A stretch of DNA of 64,000 nucleotides, from NCBI RefSeq assembly GCF_016919165.1, contig NZ_JAFFPS010000026.1:1-64000 (forward strand). Reading direction: 5' to 3'. Below, piece by piece: positions 56,231-64,000 of the stretch. The first letter of the stretch is position 1. Each line of letters starts with the position of its first letter. Source of the stretch: Leptospira chreensis (GTDB taxonomy: Bacteria > Spirochaetota > Leptospiria > Leptospirales > Leptospiraceae). The notes under the pieces are model-generated. The model made no database searches and was not told where the DNA came from. It was given only the letters and a program-made list of their open reading frames with translations. Made by a program: the position numbers and the translations under genes.

Positions 56231-57349
56231 ATGAACGGCAGAGCAATGAAACAATCCCTTCTTATTCTCATGACGAGTCTCGTTGTGCAGGCACCTATGT
56301 TTGCAGAATCGGTCTCTAGTAAATCATACCACAAACGAATTGAACTTCTAACCTACTTACGTGAGTTAGAACCAGTCGTTAAAAATTTCCGTGGAGAAGA
56401 TCCGGAAGGAAAACCAACGGAATTAAACGCACCGGAAGGGAAAGAAGGCTTTCGTATGAAGAAATACAACGAAGCCAAACGAATTTACCAAGAAGGTTTA
56501 CAATACCATTTCGAAGGTAACTATTCTTCCGCATACCAACGTTTTCTTGAATGCCAATTGGGAATCGAAAAGATGACCGAGGAACTTTCACAACTCTATA
56601 TCTTACGTGCAGAAGAGATGATGAAAACGGCAATGGAAAGAAAAAATCCAAACAATCATATGGATAAAGCTCTCCTTGATATTTCGATTGAATACGGAAA
56701 AGGTTCTTACTTCCGCCAAGATGTAATGGACATTCCAAGAGAAGCACCATTCTCACGCCGTATGTATGATTCAAAAGAAGCTCACTACAGTTATAACAAA
56801 TACGATATTGAGAAAAACTTAGAGTTGGGTTATAAACATTTGGGTCTTGCCAAAGAAGCTAGAGCCAATGCTTTAAAAGTAGAAAAGAATTTGGAGAAAC
56901 ACCAAAAACTACAACCAAACCATAGAAAGTATCGAATTGATTTATATTTTGGTGCGATCAACTTAGCTCGTGATTCCAAAGCAAATGCGATTAACATCTA
57001 TAAGTTGAAATATCCATACGACAACTATTACCTGAACAATTCCCAAGCAAAATCAGAAACGCTGAAAGATGAAAACGGTGGTCCTGTGGAAGGACAACCA
57101 GTGAAGGTTGATGGTGTTACTTACGATTTTACAAAAAATCCTTACATCAAGTATGACAACCGTATGCAAGCTATGTTTGATGTTCGTGTTCCTGAAGACT
57201 ACCGCGTGGACCATGCTGATGTGAGAGGTCGAGTGTATGATTTGGATTCCAACAATATGGTGTTCATGAAATACGACCAGGAACGTAAAAAAGCCTTAAA
57301 TGTGCCTGCAAAACCTGCTGGGGGATCTACTTCCACTCCGCAACAATAA
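56231..57349 (+). CDS. Secreted hypothetical protein, helical
   Basis: Unrecognised 372-residue protein with a signal peptide (residues about 5-26, ending APMFAES). The mature protein is charged and helical with TPR-like patterns such as RIYQEGLQYHFEGNYSSAYQRFLECQLG (about 78-105) and many Lys/Asn/Tyr, followed by a compact C-terminal domain. AAGGAAAG lies upstream of ATG 56231; ATG 56246 is an alternative start. It ends before a strong terminator, so it is likely a single-gene unit. Location presumably periplasm or outer membrane. Confidence 0.8.
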   Translation: MNGRAMKQSLLILMTSLVVQAPMFAESVSSKSYHKRIELLTYLRELEPVVKNFRGEDPEGKPTELNAPEGKEGFRMKKYNEAKRIYQEGLQYHFEGNYSSAYQRFLECQLGIEKMTEELSQLYILRAEEMMKTAMERKNPNNHMDKALLDISIEYGKGSYFRQDVMDIPREAPFSRRMYDSKEAHYSYNKYDIEKNLELGYKHLGLAKEARANALKVEKNLEKHQKLQPNHRKYRIDLYFGAINLARDSKANAINIYKLKYPYDNYYLNNSQAKSETLKDENGGPVEGQPVKVDGVTYDFTKNPYIKYDNRMQAMFDVRVPEDYRVDHADVRGRVYDLDSNNMVFMKYDQERKKALNVPAKPAGGSTSTPQQ

Positions 57350-57382
57350 GAAACGTTAACTAACACCGTTTCCAATTGAATG

Positions 57383-57410
57383 AGCCCAAGAAATTTCTTG
57401 GGCTTTTTTA
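57383..57410 (+). terminator. Intrinsic terminator
   Basis: AGCCCAAGAAA and TTTCTTGGGCT (57383-57404) are a perfect 11-base inverted repeat; the inner AAATTT forms the loop. A T-run follows. It lies 34 bases after the stop of the secreted-protein gene and is upstream of plsC. Confidence 0.93.
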
Positions 57411-57446
57411 TTTCCACAAAATGACCTCTTTTGTCTAATTGTTGCT

Positions 57447-58250
57447 ATGGCGAAAATTCCGGTCGTTGACGATCTCATCAAAAAAAATTTACACGGACTA
57501 AGTGTCCATTACGGACGTTTGGTGATGAAGGTTTACTTAAGAATCACCCTTCTTGTTTTTGGAAAAGCAAGTCCCTATCTTGTTAGAGGGTTGTATCGTT
57601 CTCTCACGGGGAACAAAGAAGCTCGGATCCGTGAGTTCTTAGAAGGAACCAAAATTTGGGCCGAAGACGTTCTAAATATCACTAAAACAAAACTCATGGT
57701 ATTTAATGAAATTAATGTTCCTGAAAAAGGACATATGATATTTTTAAACCATGTCAACGAAATGGATTTCCCTTATGATTGTTATGTGATTCGGAAACCG
57801 TTTTTAGCAAATCAGGTCATCAAAAAAGCATGGTTTGCCTATTGGTGGATGGTGGCTATGGGTTCTCAAGTGTTTGATAATTCAAAAGCTAGATCAGTTG
57901 CCGTTTCTGTAAAAAACTTAATCGAAGGCTTAAAAACCACTTCCTACATTGTATACCCAGAAGGAAAAAATACTTATTCGGAAGAAATCCTTCCTCTAAA
58001 AAAAGGAATGGTGAAAATTGCTTTTGAACTAAAAATTCCCGTGTTTGTAGCTCTAAAATCAGGAATCACAACCTACCAAAACTACCAAATGGGAAATGTG
58101 GTCGGTTATTTGGGTCTCGGTGTACATGATCCTACGGATTTTTCTTCTTGGGAAGAATTCCAAACTTACTTAAACAATTTAATGCAGTCCAAAAAACAAG
58201 AGTTAGATGCCATAACAGAAGCCGAAAGAGTCAAACTTTCTAAAGTTTAG
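57447..58250 (+). CDS. plsC: 1-acyl-sn-glycerol-3-phosphate acyltransferase-like (PlsC family)
   Basis: 267 residues with the acyltransferase motif NHVNEMDFPYD (HxxxxD) and YPEGKNTYSE, the glycerol-phosphate-binding motif. Hydrophobic helices near 30-60 fit membrane attachment. It would transfer a fatty acid to lysophosphatidic acid in phospholipid synthesis. Motif variants (NHVNEMD, PEGKN) are not the most common, so another lysophospholipid substrate cannot be excluded. Its stop overlaps the convergent gene by four bases. Confidence 0.88.
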   Translation: MAKIPVVDDLIKKNLHGLSVHYGRLVMKVYLRITLLVFGKASPYLVRGLYRSLTGNKEARIREFLEGTKIWAEDVLNITKTKLMVFNEINVPEKGHMIFLNHVNEMDFPYDCYVIRKPFLANQVIKKAWFAYWWMVAMGSQVFDNSKARSVAVSVKNLIEGLKTTSYIVYPEGKNTYSEEILPLKKGMVKIAFELKIPVFVALKSGITTYQNYQMGNVVGYLGLGVHDPTDFSSWEEFQTYLNNLMQSKKQELDAITEAERVKLSKV

Positions 58251-60604
58251 TTTTTCACTTCTTTTTCCCAAAGTTCTAAGAATCGAATTTGTTCGAGTGA
58301 CTCCACCGCTCGTTCACTTCTCGATTCCCTCACTCTTTGGATGGCTGATCCTGCATCCAATCCATGTTTCCAAATCAAATAGGCTGCGGCCACAGTCCCA
58401 GATCTTCCCAGTCCCCCTACGCAGTGGATGAGAACCTTGTTTTGTTTCGAAAGAGCTTCGTCCATCCATTCCAAAGTTTCTTTCATTTGTGTGAGGCTCG
58501 GAACTCTTTGGTCCAAAATAGGAACCTGTTTTTGTTGGATTCCATTTTGTTTTAGTTCTGATTTTAAATCGGTGACACCATAATCGACATACTCTTGTTC
58601 TGTGATGAGGCTTAGAACATGGGAGATCCCTTCTTTTTTCATAGTGGTTAAATCATCAGACAAAACACGGGCTCTGTCCTTTCTACCAGGAAGGATGGTG
58701 AGTCCAATCCGAGAGATATCGTCAGAGGGAGAATTGGTAACCGGTTTTAAATAATCAATTCGGAGCACTTTGGAGCGTTTGATGAATTCCTTAATTTTTG
58801 TAATGAGTTTGGATCCGACATACAAAGCCCATTTCCTTTGCCATTCATTACTTTCATCAAAGGATAAAGTATGCATCGCATACCGCAAAGCACCCACATG
58901 CATTTGGTAAGGATCTCTGTCTAACTTCACCAAACGAGGGTAGTAGGATCGTAATTTTACAATTACACGATAGGCTTTTTTTAGTTTTTCATTTGTGATC
59001 TCAGTAGGTGGTTCTAGTTTCAGTTCGATTCCTAAATCTTCCTGATTGTGTAAAAAATCGGTGAGTTTTACGGCTTCTTTCCATTCTGCCTCCGATTCAA
59101 TTTTACAAAAAATAAAAAGAACATCATTTTCCAACTTCAACAAATCTCGAATGATATGGCCTCTGTGGGTGTGAAAAAAATCTATCATCCAAACATTGTC
59201 TTGTCCATCGACAATGATATTGGCCCCATTCAAATCTCCATGTACATAGGATGTATTGTGAGTGATGGCATTGTATTCTTTCAGCTCCAATAGATCCTTC
59301 TCGTAAAAGAGACAAGGATTGGGAACAGGATAACCGGAAACGATTTCAATTTCTTGTCCTGTTTGCGGCCCACCAAGAAGTGATTCCACACGAGAACGAA
59401 CTGATTTGGCGTATTTGGGTTGGAAGTCGTAGTATTCTAATAAATTGAGTTTTTCCGTGGAAGCCGCTTCAAACAAACGACCCAGCTGTTCTCCAAACAC
59501 AGTGTCGATGATGCGATCGAGGCCCGTGCCGTCCGGCATAGAACCATAAACCTTTTGGAAGGTCCTGACATTCCCATCTAACATCGCCGCATAACGGTAT
59601 TTAATGGCTCCTCTGTTTTCTAATTCGCAAAAATCCACAATGGAAGGAGCATTGTTTCCAAGGACTTCTTGGATTCGTTCGAAGGCTGTTCTTTCTTTGG
59701 CAATGAGGTCTCTATCTCCAATTTTGACAACGCAAGGGACTAACAAATGGCCCAAGTGGTCCGTAGACTTTGATTTTAAAACTACGTTTCCAGAAAACCC
59801 ACCATCTAAAGTTTTGAATTCTACCTCTTTACAATCCCGAAAGAGATAGAGTAGAATTTGATTGTCGGTATTGGAGATCGGATATTTGGGATCTAACTTT
59901 AGTTTGTCGCTTGAGATTCGCGAGTTTGTGGAAATTCGTTTTTCTAAATTGGGTTGGCTTCCTGTTAGAAATTCGGTAAAGGCTCCAATCGAGGAAAATA
60001 CTTTCACTCCTAAAATCTGTTTCAATTGGTCGAGGGCAATGAAATGCATTGAGAGAGAGGAACTTGCTGTGAGGGCCGAACAAACTCCAATTTCAAATTC
60101 GGGGTATCTTGTTTTTAAATCATAAGCAAGGAAAGTCACTTTGGCTTCTGTCCAAACTCCAGTGATTCCCACCTTAATGGATTTTCCTTTGTATGGTGCT
60201 AATACGGATTCTAAATTGGTATCTACAAAATCATTCAGCCCCGAAGCATTCACCACTTCTGCTCGGTTGGGATTTTCTTCGATCCATTTTTGAAACACAA
60301 ACTCGGCTCCTTTTGTATCCTTTAAACAATGGTCACCAAATTGTATTAGGTGGTCTTCTTGGGATTTGTTTTTCGAATCATGCCAGTCGCGGATATGAAT
60401 TAGTTTTAAATGACTTGGATCTGTTTCATAAGCCCAGTCCATAAGAGAGAACACTGGTCCTTCTTCCATCATTTCTCCTAAAAGGCGGTTCGCTTCTTGA
60501 TACCCAATATGAAGGGAGTTGGGAAGTGGATCGTATTTATCGAGGAGGCTTGAGAAGTCATTTTGAAGGCATTGAGTGAAGAGGATGGCAGATTCCGAAT
60601 TCAT
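58247..60604 (-). CDS. Fusion of isochorismatase-like, kinase-like and dual-specificity phosphatase domains
   Basis: 785 residues from ATG 60604 (TTG 60610 possible). Domain one (about 1-225) resembles isochorismatase/cysteine hydrolases (CLQNDF, IRDWHDS) but has Cys where the family has its catalytic Asp, and Lys in TEAKV (about 150) where it has catalytic Cys. Domain two (about 265-600) is an aminoglycoside-phosphotransferase-like kinase: G-loop LDGGFSGN, Lys in VVKIGD, YVHGDLNGANI with catalytic Asp near 455 and MIDFFHTHRGHIIRDL. Domain three (about 640-785) is a dual-specificity phosphatase with HCVGGLGRSGT near 728. The combination suggests a signalling or conflict protein; no substrate is known. 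Confidence 0.87.
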   Translation of the reverse strand: MNSESAILFTQCLQNDFSSLLDKYDPLPNSLHIGYQEANRLLGEMMEEGPVFSLMDWAYETDPSHLKLIHIRDWHDSKNKSQEDHLIQFGDHCLKDTKGAEFVFQKWIEENPNRAEVVNASGLNDFVDTNLESVLAPYKGKSIKVGITGVWTEAKVTFLAYDLKTRYPEFEIGVCSALTASSSLSMHFIALDQLKQILGVKVFSSIGAFTEFLTGSQPNLEKRISTNSRISSDKLKLDPKYPISNTDNQILLYLFRDCKEVEFKTLDGGFSGNVVLKSKSTDHLGHLLVPCVVKIGDRDLIAKERTAFERIQEVLGNNAPSIVDFCELENRGAIKYRYAAMLDGNVRTFQKVYGSMPDGTGLDRIIDTVFGEQLGRLFEAASTEKLNLLEYYDFQPKYAKSVRSRVESLLGGPQTGQEIEIVSGYPVPNPCLFYEKDLLELKEYNAITHNTSYVHGDLNGANIIVDGQDNVWMIDFFHTHRGHIIRDLLKLENDVLFIFCKIESEAEWKEAVKLTDFLHNQEDLGIELKLEPPTEITNEKLKKAYRVIVKLRSYYPRLVKLDRDPYQMHVGALRYAMHTLSFDESNEWQRKWALYVGSKLITKIKEFIKRSKVLRIDYLKPVTNSPSDDISRIGLTILPGRKDRARVLSDDLTTMKKEGISHVLSLITEQEYVDYGVTDLKSELKQNGIQQKQVPILDQRVPSLTQMKETLEWMDEALSKQNKVLIHCVGGLGRSGTVAAAYLIWKHGLDAGSAIQRVRESRSERAVESLEQIRFLELWEKEVKN

Positions 60605-60615
60605 GGACAAAAGGA

Positions 60616-60643
60616 TTGACAGGTTGGAAAATAAATCTAGAAT
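60616..60643 (+). promoter_or_regulatory. Strong sigma-70-type promoter of the knot-like gene
   Basis: TTGACA (60616-60621) and TAGAAT (60638-60643) are separated by 16 bases, close to consensus, and lie 27 bases before the ATG at 60670, with AGGAG at 60660-60664. The best promoter match in the window. Confidence 0.8.
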
Positions 60644-60649
60644 TTATTT
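60629..60649. promoter_or_regulatory. Palindrome over the -10 box
   Basis: AAATAAAT (60629-60636) and ATTTATTT (60642-60649) are perfect eight-base inverted arms with a five-base spacer. The site covers the -10 element, so a bound repressor would block RNA polymerase. AT-rich sequence makes chance possible. Confidence 0.55.
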
Positions 60650-60669
60650 CTTAAAAAATAGGAGTTCGT

Positions 60670-60984
60670 ATGAAGAAGTTGGTTGTTTTGTTATTTGGAA
60701 TTTTGTTCAGTTCGGCTCTATTCGCTGGAGAAGTGGGATCTGATTGCACTTTTAAAGGAAAAAAATTAGCGGGAAAGGTGCAGTTTGTTACGAGTTTCCC
60801 GGACTTTAAAGTGCAAATTGTAGATAGTTTTCCCGACATCAAAGTACAAAAGGTCAGTAGTTTTCCTTCCGATTGTGGTAAGTGGCAAGAAGTCAGTTCC
60901 TTTCCTGATTTTAAAGTGCAGATCGTTACTAGTTTTCCTGACTTCAAAGTTAAGTATGTGGATTCATTTCCTGGTGTACCGTAG
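60670..60984 (+). CDS. Small secreted repeat protein resembling the 7(1) septoil-knot family
   Basis: 104 residues. A signal peptide (MKKLVVLLFGILFSSALFA) is followed by Cys26 and an 11-residue repeat, VxSFPDFKVQI, running from about residue 40 to the end in six copies, one interrupted by SDCGKWQ with Cys69. The pattern (Cys, GKKLxGKV, repeated SFPDFKVQ, DCGKWQ, ending in VDSFPGVP) matches the family called 7(1) septoil knot as I remember it, predicted to form a deeply knotted beta structure. It lies behind a strong promoter with a palindrome. Two Cys could form a disulfide. Function is unknown. Confidence 0.85.
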   Translation: MKKLVVLLFGILFSSALFAGEVGSDCTFKGKKLAGKVQFVTSFPDFKVQIVDSFPDIKVQKVSSFPSDCGKWQEVSSFPDFKVQIVTSFPDFKVKYVDSFPGVP

Positions 60985-62964
60985 AGAACCTTCCAAAGGA
61001 TAAAGAGAATTACGATTCATTAATTCTAAAGATAAATTAAAGAAAGCTCTTGCTTTCACTGTTTGGTGGAGGCAGTTCTTTCTTTCGGGATTACAAACGG
61101 GATCCTCTGCATAGGGCGGAACCATTTGGAAAATAAACTGAGTGTCTCCATCCACACTTTGGTAGAGAATTTTTTCTTCATCAATCCAACCACAGGCGCT
61201 TCCATAAGCAAAGTATGTGCTACCGGACTTCACTCCCGGAGCTCGCATATCCTTTCCAAAACCAGCAAAGTAAGTTTCTTTTCCTACCACTCCTAAAATG
61301 GTAGGAAGGACATCGAGTTGTGAGGATATCCTTTCATCTAACATTGGTTTAATGTATTTTGGGGCATATAGTAAAAATGGAACCATTCGGTCTTCGTAAT
61401 AGGACAGATATCTATGATGGGTATGGTCACCCACAAATACAAATAAAGTGTCTTCAAAGTAATTTCTCTTTTGGACTTCCTTCATAAATACCTCTAGCGC
61501 CGCATCGGAATAGTGGTAGGTATTCAGATAATCAAAATCGGTGACACTTGGACCATAAATTTCATACTTCGCGTTCGGCACCTTATAGGGGTAATGTGTT
61601 GTCATGGTAAGAATGGTCATAAGAAAGGGTTTGTTTTCTTTTTGGTATGAGTCCATTTCTTCCAATGCTTTGGAGTAGAGATGTTCGTCATCATAACCCC
61701 AAGCTCCAATTTCATATTTCCCTGCCTTAGCGAAGTCTTCTTTTCCAATCAAAGTTTGGAATCCGAAATGGGGAAGGATGGTTGCAAGACTATCAAATTT
61801 TAAATCATCACCTGTGATGAAACTCGTTTGGTATCCAAATTCTGAAAATAGATTTCCGATCGCAGAAAAGTTACTGAGGATTTGCGGTGTACGAATGGCG
61901 GTGAGACCTGGTCTATCGGGAACACTGGTAAGAACAGAAAGTAGGGCATTACTCGTCCTTCCGCCATTGGCATAGAATTTGCGAAAGCTATGGCCTTTTT
62001 TCGCCAATGTATTGTAATACGGTGTGACTTCCTGGTTCAACCAAATTCCATTGGATACGGGCCAAACATACTTTCCTGTCCAAGATTCTTGGATGACTAA
62101 AACCACATTGATGGATTTTCTTCCAGGAACCTGTTTGATTTTGCGAACGAGGGGAAACTCGGGATCACCTAAAAATTCAGCACCGTTGTATGTGATTTCA
62201 TTCCGAACCACGGCCAACATATCTTCGTCTTTCATCTTTAGATGTTTGGGAATGGACTGGCTTTTAAAATCGTTGATGGTTGTGTAAATTCCATTTAACG
62301 CCAGTTGGTTGATAAGGGCGTCATCCGAGATAATCGCTTCACTGGCTCGCAAGGGAGATTCTTGTGGCCCACCCCGCAGTCCAATAAAGAAAAAAAGAAT
62401 CCAAAGAGATGTTTTTATGGTTTTAGATCGAAAGGATTCCTTCTCATTCCTTTGGTCTGCGATCTGGTGTTTGCGAAACCAAAACATCATCCCTAAAATA
62501 TAAAGTAATATAAAAATAAAAAAACTAAAGATTTTTAAAGGAGCTTCTTTGACGGCCGAAGAAACTAAAACATCCAGGTCTCCAAGAAACACAATGGCTT
62601 CATAACCAATATGTTTGTTTGCATTTTCAAAATACAACAAATCAGCAAATAAATGTACCAAACATAGGGGATAAAGAATGAGAGGTGTGAGGATCCAAAA
62701 ATAACGATAGGTTTTTCGTTTTGATGCCCCATTCCAAAGCGAAAGCAGGTAAAAACCAACTAACAGAATCGATATGGTAACCCAGTCAAATCGAAACCCA
62801 ATCAAGAATGCTTTGAGTAAAATCAAAACGGGAAACTCTTCTAAACGATAAGAATAAACAATAAAAAATAAAATGCGGTGGAGGAAGAGGGTCAAAAACC
62901 CAAAGGAAAAATAAGTTAGAAAGATTCGATCCGAAAATTGAAAACGGGGAAACTGTTTCACCAT
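60964..62964 (-). CDS. LtaS-family phosphoglycerol transferase/sulfatase-fold membrane enzyme
   Basis: 666 residues: five N-terminal membrane helices (about 15-200) and an extracytoplasmic alkaline-phosphatase-fold domain. The nucleophile Thr lies in YANGGRTSNALLSVL (about 335), other metal ligands in VIQESWTGKY and FVFVGDHTHHRYL. In Gram-positives LtaS polymerises glycerol phosphate; in diderms relatives modify glycans or lipid A. The role here is not decided. Its 3' end overlaps the knot-like gene by 21 bases, so transcription from either promoter could interfere. Confidence 0.92.
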   Translation of the reverse strand: MVKQFPRFQFSDRIFLTYFSFGFLTLFLHRILFFIVYSYRLEEFPVLILLKAFLIGFRFDWVTISILLVGFYLLSLWNGASKRKTYRYFWILTPLILYPLCLVHLFADLLYFENANKHIGYEAIVFLGDLDVLVSSAVKEAPLKIFSFFIFILLYILGMMFWFRKHQIADQRNEKESFRSKTIKTSLWILFFFIGLRGGPQESPLRASEAIISDDALINQLALNGIYTTINDFKSQSIPKHLKMKDEDMLAVVRNEITYNGAEFLGDPEFPLVRKIKQVPGRKSINVVLVIQESWTGKYVWPVSNGIWLNQEVTPYYNTLAKKGHSFRKFYANGGRTSNALLSVLTSVPDRPGLTAIRTPQILSNFSAIGNLFSEFGYQTSFITGDDLKFDSLATILPHFGFQTLIGKEDFAKAGKYEIGAWGYDDEHLYSKALEEMDSYQKENKPFLMTILTMTTHYPYKVPNAKYEIYGPSVTDFDYLNTYHYSDAALEVFMKEVQKRNYFEDTLFVFVGDHTHHRYLSYYEDRMVPFLLYAPKYIKPMLDERISSQLDVLPTILGVVGKETYFAGFGKDMRAPGVKSGSTYFAYGSACGWIDEEKILYQSVDGDTQFIFQMVPPYAEDPVCNPERKNCLHQTVKARAFFNLSLELMNRNSLYPLEGSLRYTRK

Positions 62965-63058
62965 AAAAAAAGAATTGGTTAAGGATGGAGACGGTCAATG
63001 AAGTTACGATCTTTCTGTTGATTTATTTTCGCATCCCTTTAGATTTGATCCTACTCCT

Positions 63059-64000
63059 ATGAAGCAGATCCAAAAAATACTCATCGCCAACCGTGGTGAA
63101 ATTGCCGTACGTGTCATTCGCACTGCAAAAAGAATGGGAATCAAAACGGTGGCGGTTTATTCCGATCCGGATGCACAAAGCCTATTTGTTCAGTCTGCAG
63201 ACGAGGCGTTCTCACTCGGGGGAACCGATGCTCGTTCTTCCTATTTAAATGTGGAGAAGGTCATTAAAGCCTGTTTGGAAACGGGAGCGGATGCCGTTCA
63301 CCCAGGTTATGGATTTTTATCAGAAAATACTGACTTTGCTACCAAATTAGAAAAACACGGAATTCGATTCATTGGCCCAAAACCACATTCCATCGAAGCT
63401 ATGGGAGATAAGATCGGCTCACGTCTGTTAGTCGCAAAAAGTGGTGTTCCCGTGGTGCCTGGATATGAAGGTGCTTCCCAAGAAATGTCCGTATTCCAAA
63501 AAGAAGCGACAAAAATTGGATATCCCATTATGGCAAAAGCCAGTGCCGGTGGTGGGGGAAAGGGAATGCGGAGGATCAACACTCCAGAAGAATTGGAACC
63601 GGGAATCCTTTCGGCAAAACGGGAGGCATTGTCTGCATTTGGAGACGATCGTATCCTTTTAGAAAAATACATCACGAACCCTCGCCATGTGGAGTTTCAA
63701 ATATTTGGTGATACCAAGGGAAACATCATCCATCTACATGAAAGGGATTGTTCCTTACAAAGACGCCACCAAAAAGTGGTCGAAGAAACACCCGCTCCCA
63801 GATACTCCGCAGATCTCAAATCCAAAATGTCTGAAGCGGCTGCGATGGCAGCAAAAGCGGTTCAGTATGAAGGGGCTGGCACCGTAGAATTTATATTAGG
63901 TGAGGCTGGTGAGTTTTATTTTCTCGAGATGAACACTCGTTTGCAAGTGGAACATCCAGTGACAGAAATGACAACCGGTCTTGATTTAGTGGAGTGGCAA
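63059..64000 (+). CDS. Biotin carboxylase subunit of an acyl-CoA carboxylase (3' end outside window)
   Basis: The frame runs from ATG 63059 past the right edge; 314 codons are seen. It starts MKQIQKILIANRGEIAVRVIRTAKRMG, with ATP-grasp motif AKASAGGGGKGMRR and EMNTRLQVEHPVTEM, as in biotin carboxylase. HLHERDCSLQRRHQKVVEETPAP is typical. The methylcrotonyl or propionyl type is suggested by the carboxyltransferase at 25935, but AccC cannot be excluded since the C-terminal biotin domain is not visible. Promoter probably in the roughly 95-base gap after the divergent LtaS-like gene. Confidence 0.94.
   Translation, partial: MKQIQKILIANRGEIAVRVIRTAKRMGIKTVAVYSDPDAQSLFVQSADEAFSLGGTDARSSYLNVEKVIKACLETGADAVHPGYGFLSENTDFATKLEKHGIRFIGPKPHSIEAMGDKIGSRLLVAKSGVPVVPGYEGASQEMSVFQKEATKIGYPIMAKASAGGGGKGMRRINTPEELEPGILSAKREALSAFGDDRILLEKYITNPRHVEFQIFGDTKGNIIHLHERDCSLQRRHQKVVEETPAPRYSADLKSKMSEAAAMAAKAVQYEGAGTVEFILGEAGEFYFLEMNTRLQVEHPVTEMTTGLDLVEWQ

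Noticed and set aside
60651..60947. Minus-strand frame with repeats opposite the knot-like gene
   Set aside because: The repeats are simply the reverse reading of the 33-base repeat in the real gene; no signal or motif fits.
60780..60970. Repeats considered as a CRISPR-like array
   Set aside because: The 33-base period is coding, without spacers of constant length or unique sequence between repeats.

Overview
The window reads as an ordinary, gene-dense chromosomal segment of a spirochete of the genus Leptospira. Pointers are the low-to-moderate GC content, spirochete-style lipoproteins, a DUF1574-type protein beside an MBOAT acyltransferase, a DUF2225 protein, LptF/G-type permease, FecR/FN3-like and cyclase proteins, and many TTG/GTG starts. 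I see no rRNA operon, prophage, insertion sequence or CRISPR array, and no gene-free stretch longer than 300 bases. The species is not resolvable by eye.

Layout. 1-8.7 kb: end of a serine-hydrolase-like lipoprotein, phosphoglycerate mutase GpmI, a TonB-dependent receptor with a coupled beta-propeller-like lipoprotein whose 5' end carries a 63-bp tandem repeat, a PfkB kinase, and a PAS histidine kinase/receiver pair. 8.7-16.3 kb: a tightly overlapping operon with a Gld-type ABC exporter (ATPase, permease, GldG-like subunit, membrane-anchored protein), a membrane protein, Mpl (peptidoglycan recycling) and PheS. 16.3-20.1 kb (minus): a Cys-less thiolase-like protein and three unrecognised overlapping genes. 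20.2-27.9 kb: rpsT, tRNA-Val, then glmM-glmS-GlmU-like (a complete UDP-GlcNAc route), an alpha/beta hydrolase, the carboxyltransferase of methylcrotonyl-type CoA carboxylase and a STAS protein.

28-44 kb: DJ-1/PfpI, HtrA protease, RuvB, a TonB-like protein; a minus-strand group with a serine hydrolase plus stand-alone accessory module, SufE and two membrane/lipoproteins; then a 59-residue zinc-ribbon protein, RsmD-like methylase, PBP1C, thioesterase, SpoIIE-type phosphatase and LptF/G; then a DprE1/DprE2-like oxidase-reductase pair.

44-64 kb: NYN nuclease, MBOAT plus DUF1574 protein (surface acylation), a minus-strand operon of adenylate cyclase, FecR protein and a secreted partner, a lipoprotein and an outer-membrane barrel behind truA and DUF2225, PlsC, a 785-residue fusion of pseudo-isochorismatase, kinase and phosphatase domains, a small repeat protein resembling the 7(1) septoil-knot family with its own promoter and palindrome, an LtaS-like enzyme, and the start of a biotin carboxylase probably partnering the carboxyltransferase at 26-27.5 kb.

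The strongest leads for something new are the fused kinase/phosphatase protein, the knot-like small protein with its operator-like promoter, the cyclase-FecR operon, and the repeat inserted ahead of the signal peptide of the receptor-linked lipoprotein.
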